Positions 30,533-34,916 of a stretch of 34,916 nucleotides of DNA are shown here, piece after piece. Where the stretch lies: NCBI GenBank assembly GCA_011947345.1, contig JAAVTG010000575.1:1-34916 (forward strand). Reading direction: 5' to 3'. The notes under the pieces are model-generated. The model searched no databases. It saw only the letters and a program-made list of their open reading frames with translations, and was not told the origin of the DNA. This stretch comes from Phytophthora quininea (taxonomy: Eukaryota; Oomycota; Peronosporomycetes; Peronosporales; Peronosporaceae). The position numbers and the translations under genes were made by a program. Each line of letters starts with the position of its first letter. Position 1 is the stretch's first letter.

Positions 30533-31706
30533 ATGCTGACCAGACGTCGCCTGCTAGTTGTGGCGCTCTGCCTTCTGTGCGTCTCGGAGTCCAAGGTTTC
30601 TTCGGCGACAACCCCGTCGGAAACGATTTCCACCAGTACAACAAGATTGTTGAGATCTCACGCCGACTTTGACCCACTCGACGACGATGACAATAACCAA
30701 GAAGAACGCGTCCCCAGTCTCTCCAGGTTGGCAGAAAAATTGTCATAGCAAAGGACACGGTCGTCTTGAAGTTGACTGGATCAAGTATGCCGAAGAAGCT
30801 ACGGCAGTGGGCGAAAGAAGGGAAATCTGTCGGTGACGTCAAGACGTTTTTGGGATTGGAAATCGTCGACGATGCACTTCTCCCGCTAGCGAAGAACTTC
30901 CAGTACTTCGACGACTACGTGCTGGGTCAGGTTCCTGTCTGGTCCGAGAAGGGATTATCTCCTCACCAAGTCCGGGAGATTCTGGAATCGCTTCGCTCTC
31001 CGAAAGGCGGCTGCTGGGAAGCCCCTACCTCAAGTACTACGACGAGTTTGTGGAGGCCCAAATCCCCATCTGGATTAAAAATGAGGTCTCTCCGTACGAT
31101 GTGATGGTCAAGTTGGGACTGGTTCAACTGAAAATAACCGCAATCAACCATCACAGTCCCAGCTACATTCAATACAGCAAATACATGGGCGACCAAATGG
31201 AAGATTGGGCCATGCGGATGTATTCGAAAGATGTTGTTGCTGCAAAGTTTGGAGTCGAAAACCTAGAGGGGACGGCGCTGAGTATTGCGAACAACTGGGT
31301 CAAGATCTACGCTAAGAATGTAGCTCAGTATCGGGTGAACGGTTGGTACAAGCAAAAGTTTACGAGCTACGATGTGTGGAAGTCGCTTCGCTTGGACCTT
31401 GTGCTTCCCAAGCAGCTGGAAGACTTGGAACAATTCAAGATATACCAAAGCTACGCTGAGAAGCTAGACAAGAAGGTCGACGAGTCTATACTTTACGGGC
31501 TCCCGTTTACGATCCCAATGGGGAAGGACTCAGGCGAGATTGCAGCAAGAGTCAAAATCTGGGTCGACTCGAAAAGGTCGGACGGCTTTGTACTTCATGC
31601 GTTGGGATTAAACTTGGTGAAGGAGTCGAAGCGAGCTAGACACGAAAATTACAAGATCTTCCTGCAGTTTACCACGGCACGAGATGCTGCGAAGGCACTG
31701 CGGTAG
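30533..31706 (+). pseudogene. RxLR/WY effector copy 3, two frame breaks
   Basis: Start ATG 30533. The signal peptide has a hydrophobic core at residues 7-17 and probable cleavage near 25. RLLR is at 38-41, followed by an Asp-rich run and EER at 57-59. The frame then breaks at the A run 30735-30739, continues as a W/L/Y module (PKKLRQWAKEGKSV, FLGLE, FQYFDDYV; VPVWSEKG), breaks again at GG 30984-30985, and finishes as a long open frame with further modules (IPIWIKNE, KYMGDQM, RVNGWYKQKFTSYDVW, VKIWVDSK) to a normal end at 31706. Both breaks fit single-base losses. Either a young pseudogene or an intact gene with sequencing errors. Confidence 0.85.
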
Positions 31707-31827
31707 ACAAGATTGAGAGTTTACGTAATGAAAAGATTTTCTACGCGTTTGAATGTTTCTTTTGGTGCATCAAAAATCAAGGTGTCGATGACACCTACCC
31801 TGGATAATACTGCAGCTTTTCACTTCA

Positions 31828-32640
31828 AGATTATTAAGAACTCATGACACGAATGAAGCCAAAGGCAGCGATGAAGAGGGGATTCCCAATCTCTTCCAGT
31901 TGACGGAAAGGGGTAGAGCGAACGAGAAATTTTCCTTAAATTACCGCAGCCAAAATGTCAAAGAAGGCATATCAACGACGCCAAGAAGCTACTGGGGTTG
32001 GAAGTATTGCAAGACGCCACGTTTCTAAAACTGCAAATATTTCGACGAGATGTGGATTTATCTCCTGCTTTTGGGAATTTCTTTACTCTCAAGTACAAGG
32101 ATGCATTTGTGAAGACGTAACTTCCGATCTGGATCCGGTAAAGTTCTGACCACCACCACTACGCAACATTCACTACTGCCCAGCTGCAGAATTGGTCCAT
32201 GAGGATGTTCTCAAATTGAGTCTACATGGAAACTTAGTGCCGGTGATCTGAAGAGCCACAATAATTATGCAGACAAACTCTGGGTGGACGGTTGGTACAA
32301 GCAGCGTCTTTCCAGCTTGGTTGTGTGGAATCTCTTGGGCTCGAAGAAAAGGTTGAAAGTTCCGCGATGTTCAAAATATACCGAAATTACGCCGACAGAC
32401 TGGACAAGAAATTAATGGCTCTCAATCTTCCTGCTACAGGCACAATCGCTAAAGGTGCTACCCCGGAAGAGATCTCAGCGAGAATCAACATTTTGGGTCG
32501 ACCCGGGAAAGTCAGGGAGCCTTGTGCTGCCTGCACTGGGACTGCTGAGTTCGTTGGAACGATTGCTAGCAGACAGAGCAAACTACAGGTACTTGCAGGA
32601 GTTTCTCATGAACCGAGACATGCAGAAGAAAACTCGATAG
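31828..32640 (+). pseudogene. RxLR/WY effector copy 4, heavily decayed
   Basis: RLLR is still readable at 31828-31839, followed by GSDEEGIPNLFQLTE, a degenerate EER region. Only short matches follow in changing frames: KYFDEMW, WVDGWYKQRLSS, and a C-terminal stretch FWVDPGKSGSL and ANYRYLQEFLMN ending at 32640, matching the family's last module. No signal peptide is recognisable upstream. Many stops; clearly not expressed as an effector. Confidence 0.75.
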
Positions 32641-33441
32641 GCCACAAGAATTGCATTTTTTGTTAGTTATTATAGCCTACCATGCGAGGTTGTAAGGATC
32701 ATGCAGTTACTGAGTACATTACTCGCTACCCCACTTAGTGCTCATCCCCGAGCACGTCGTCGATTAAAGTGTCCATTGCACCCGGTTTTCACTCCAATTC
32801 TTACCACTTGTAGTATCTGCAGGTATGAAGACACGATGGGGGAGTCGGCGAAGCTCCCTAAGTTGGCCGGTAGTCTATTAGATGCTAATCGACAAGTGAG
32901 CTAAATGAGCTTGTCTATCGTTTGGGAACTCCGTGCCCCAAGCACGGAGTTGGGTGGTTGACAGTCGTGTCAACACAAGTGTCGTTATCTACTCGGAGGT
33001 CATCACGTATTGCGATACCGTGTCATCCTGGCTCGCGTTACGACTTGATGTGCACGAGACCATCCAGTCGCCACCACTGCGGCTGGCTGGGCATGGCTGG
33101 TGATCTCCACACTACACCACTTTAAACTAATGAAGGATACACTTTTGCTTGGCATACGTACAATATCCTCAAACCTGTTTCTAGAGCCTTGCTGTTCACT
33201 CCAGCCCTTATGAAATGCCAGTCAGCACTCGTAAGCATATCTTCTTGTTGTAATCCCATCCCGAGTGTGCCAAAGTTGTAGCAAACAAAGTTCGATGGTC
33301 TTCTCTTGTTCAAGTCCATCGCCCCCAACGATATCCGGACCTTCGCTGCTGTGACAACAAATGTTTGCTCGCAACATATCGACACACTTCCCGGTGGTTT
33401 CAACCATTTTTCCTTTTTTTTCGACTGGGAACAACCAATCG
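32641..33441. other. Spacer between effector copies 4 and 5
   Basis: No gene supported. A 67-codon plus frame (32701-32904) and minus frames (33403-33122, 33509-33222) have no motif. Two adjacent hairpins lie at 32891-32951. A pyrimidine tract (33406-33420) precedes copy 5. Confidence 0.4.
32891..32951. repeat. Two adjacent short hairpins
   Basis: GACAAG...CTTGTC (32891-32915) is followed by AACTCCGTGC-CCCAA-GCACGGAGTT (32927-32951, perfect 10-bp stem). Paired hairpins can mark transposon ends; no matching partner was found. Confidence 0.6.
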
Positions 33442-34474
33442 ATAAAGCTTAACGGACTCTTATTAGTACTTGCGTTGCTGTACCAGCAAACGCTGCTGTT
33501 GGAAACCAAGGACGGATGTTAAGGGCCACTGACGACGACGAATGCGACCTCCTTCGCTTCAAGCAAGTCATTTCGGATGCCAAAGTCTCGACGAAGGTGA
33601 AACTCTGGTCTCAGCAAGGAAAATCGCTCAAGGACGTTCAAAAATTGTTGGGTCTGAGTTGGCTCACTGCGGCGTCTCCAAAATTCAAATACTACGACGC
33701 GTTCGTGACGTCTCAAGTTCCTTTGTGGGCCAAGAAAGGCTTCTCTACTGAGCAAGTGAAGGTGTTATTGGGGATTGACAAGTTGTCGGATCAAGCGATG
33801 ATCGCCAGCGTAAATTATAAGTACTACGGTCAATATCTGACGACGCAAATTCCTGCTTGGATGAAGCAAGATTTGTCCTTGCAACAAGTGCGAGTGATAT
33901 TGGGTATCGACCACGTGGCAGACCGAGCTCTCTCGTCGAATGTGCTCTTCAAATACTACAGCGAGTTCGTCAACAAGCAGATCCCACACTGGGTCAAGAA
34001 AGACACCCCTCCTGACGACATTTTCATGGCCTTGGGTCTCAACAAACTTGAGACAACGACCGACTTTGCTTCTAGTTCAAACTTTAATTTTACCAGAACT
34101 TCATGCACGACAATGTCGAGAAGTGGGCGATGAGTTTCCTAACTGCCGATGACGTCGCCAAGAAGTTGAATTTGGCCAAACTGGAAGGGAATTCGAAGGT
34201 GATCAACAATGTTTGGCTTAACCGATTTACTGACTCAGCGGATGAGTTCCGAGTCAGTGGCCGGAACAAGCAGCATCTATCGAGTTTCGATGTCTGGCAA
34301 AAATTGGGGCTAAATGCCATGTCGTCGGCCCAGCGTGAAAGCTCCGCGCAATTCCAGACGTACAAACTTTACGTCAAGGAACTGGACGACGCGATCGACT
34401 TGGTACGACCCGTTGGTTTAGCTGCTCGCAACGCGATCAGTCTGGGCGCGGCTGAAGAAATGGAAGATTATTGA
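33442..34474 (+). pseudogene. RxLR/WY effector copy 5, no start codon, frame breaks, short C-terminus
   Basis: A signal-peptide-like stretch begins at 33442 with ATA where an ATG is expected (KLNGLLLVLALL follows), then shifts frame near 33481 into a stretch leading to RMLR (33513-33524) and an acidic DDDE instead of EER. From 33516 the frame is open through four regular modules of about 40 residues, each with W, L-L-G and K-Y-Y positions (KLWSQQGKSL, PLWAKKGFST, PAWMKQDLSL, PHWVKKDTPP). It breaks at the T run 34088-34091 and continues to 34474. The end lacks the IWVDS module seen in copies 1 and 3. Probably a pseudogene, although some breaks resemble base-calling losses. Confidence 0.8.
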
Positions 34475-34488
34475 GCGGGTCACCCCAC

Positions 34489-34544
34489 GGTCTGGTCTTG
34501 TATTGGGTCTTGGTCAATTACAAGACCCAATGCAAGACCAGACC
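34489..34544. repeat. Near-perfect hairpin, 24-bp arms, 8-nt loop
   Basis: Arms 34489-34512 and 34521-34544 pair at 23 of 24 positions; the one exception would be a G-U pair in RNA. It starts 14 bp after the stop of effector copy 5. Could be a small MITE core or a small-RNA source. Confidence 0.9.
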
Positions 34545-34614
34545 GAATTGGGACCCATTGTATATATAAAGTCTGTCTTATTTAAAATAAAGTTGTCATA
34601 TGTATTATAAGAGG

Positions 34615-34875
34615 TTATCCTGAATAGAAAGATGAGCAGTCTTCACAAAAAGGGCAAGTTTCTGTGACTCGCTTCCTCACGTACTTGGCACGATGACGCT
34701 CCGCATCCTTCGTCCGAGCCCTTTGCTTCGATAATTGTAGTCGCTTCACTCGAAGCAATGGGTTTTGCGCTCCTTGCAGACTCGTCGGGTTTGATGAACT
34801 TGCATATTTCGCTTTGTTGTAAACTCTGCAAAAATTTCTGCAGGTAAACTTCTTCCTTTTCTTGACTGGCGGCAT
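34615..34875 (-). CDS. Small basic protein, unrecognised
   Basis: An 86-codon minus frame from ATG 34875 begins MPPVKKRKK and ends with a CPFCEDC motif near the stop at 34615. After about residue 8 an alternative frame (to 34643) reads EVYLQKFLQSLQQSEICKFI, which looks more protein-like, so a frame break near 34848 is possible. No family recognised. The gene may begin a further element, or be a host gene facing effector copy 5. Confidence 0.3.
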   Translation of the reverse strand: MPPVKKRKKFTCRNFCRVYNKAKYASSSNPTSLQGAQNPLLRVKRLQLSKQRARTKDAERHRAKYVRKRVTETCPFCEDCSSFYSG

Positions 34876-34916
34876 TTTCTAAAATGAAAGGAACGAAAGG
34901 AGGCTATGAAAGAAGT

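Noticed and set aside
32701..32904. 67-codon plus frame with a hydrophobic start as a small secreted protein
   Set aside because: The hydrophobic run is too short and broken by polar residues; no RxLR, Cys pattern or homologue is visible.
32941..32965. Helitron 3' end from the hairpin at 32927-32951
   Set aside because: No CTRR terminus follows at the expected distance and no Rep/helicase coding is nearby.
1..34916. CRISPR arrays, operons, ribosome binding sites
   Set aside because: No regularly spaced repeats, and the gene structure (introns, signal peptides, eukaryotic transposons) is eukaryotic.

Overview
The window looks like an accessory, transposon-rich region of a plant-pathogenic oomycete, most likely Phytophthora or a close relative. 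The basis is a cluster of secreted effector genes with signal peptide, RxLR, EER and tandem W/L/Y modules, short introns of 54 and 59 bp with GTAAGT donors and pyrimidine-rich acceptors, and a mix of hAT, Crypton-like, Mutator-like, PIF/Harbinger, pogo-like, Copia and LINE elements. No housekeeping gene, tRNA or rRNA was recognised.

Layout. 1-1141: a hAT-type transposase frame on the minus strand that runs off the left edge. 1457-11552: a long, decayed LINE on the plus strand. In order it holds a disordered ORF1, an OTU-like cysteine peptidase domain, an APE-type endonuclease, reverse transcriptase, a zinc-binding region, an anomalous 0.8-0.9 kb segment that looks inserted, and a C-terminal RNase H. 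11776-13539: a Crypton-like tyrosine recombinase (minus). 13824-14959: a Mutator-like deletion derivative with perfect 33-bp terminal inverted repeats. About 15.4-17.75 kb: a PIF/Harbinger element with a Myb-like protein and a convergent, intron-containing DDE transposase.

18396-34474 holds five plus-strand members of one RxLR/WY-LWY effector family. Copy 1 (18396-19538) is intact. Copy 2 (19702-21607) is a recent duplicate killed by a stop, an internal deletion and a pogo-like insertion (20443-21337) with 24-bp inverted repeats. Copies 3 (30533-31706) and 5 (33442-34474) are frame-broken, and copy 4 (31828-32640) is heavily decayed. Between copies 2 and 3 sit a full-length Copia element (22217-26997, identical 204-bp LTRs, target duplication GTTTC) and a 5'-truncated LINE (27385-29057, 19-bp target duplication). 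Both are inserted in the same older spacer.

Nearly every frame break I could localise, in unrelated elements and in effectors, is the loss of one base, usually inside a homopolymer. That suggests uncorrected base-calling deletions contribute to the broken appearance, although true nonsense codons exist too, especially in the large LINE. All family assignments come from motif recognition by eye; no database search was possible.
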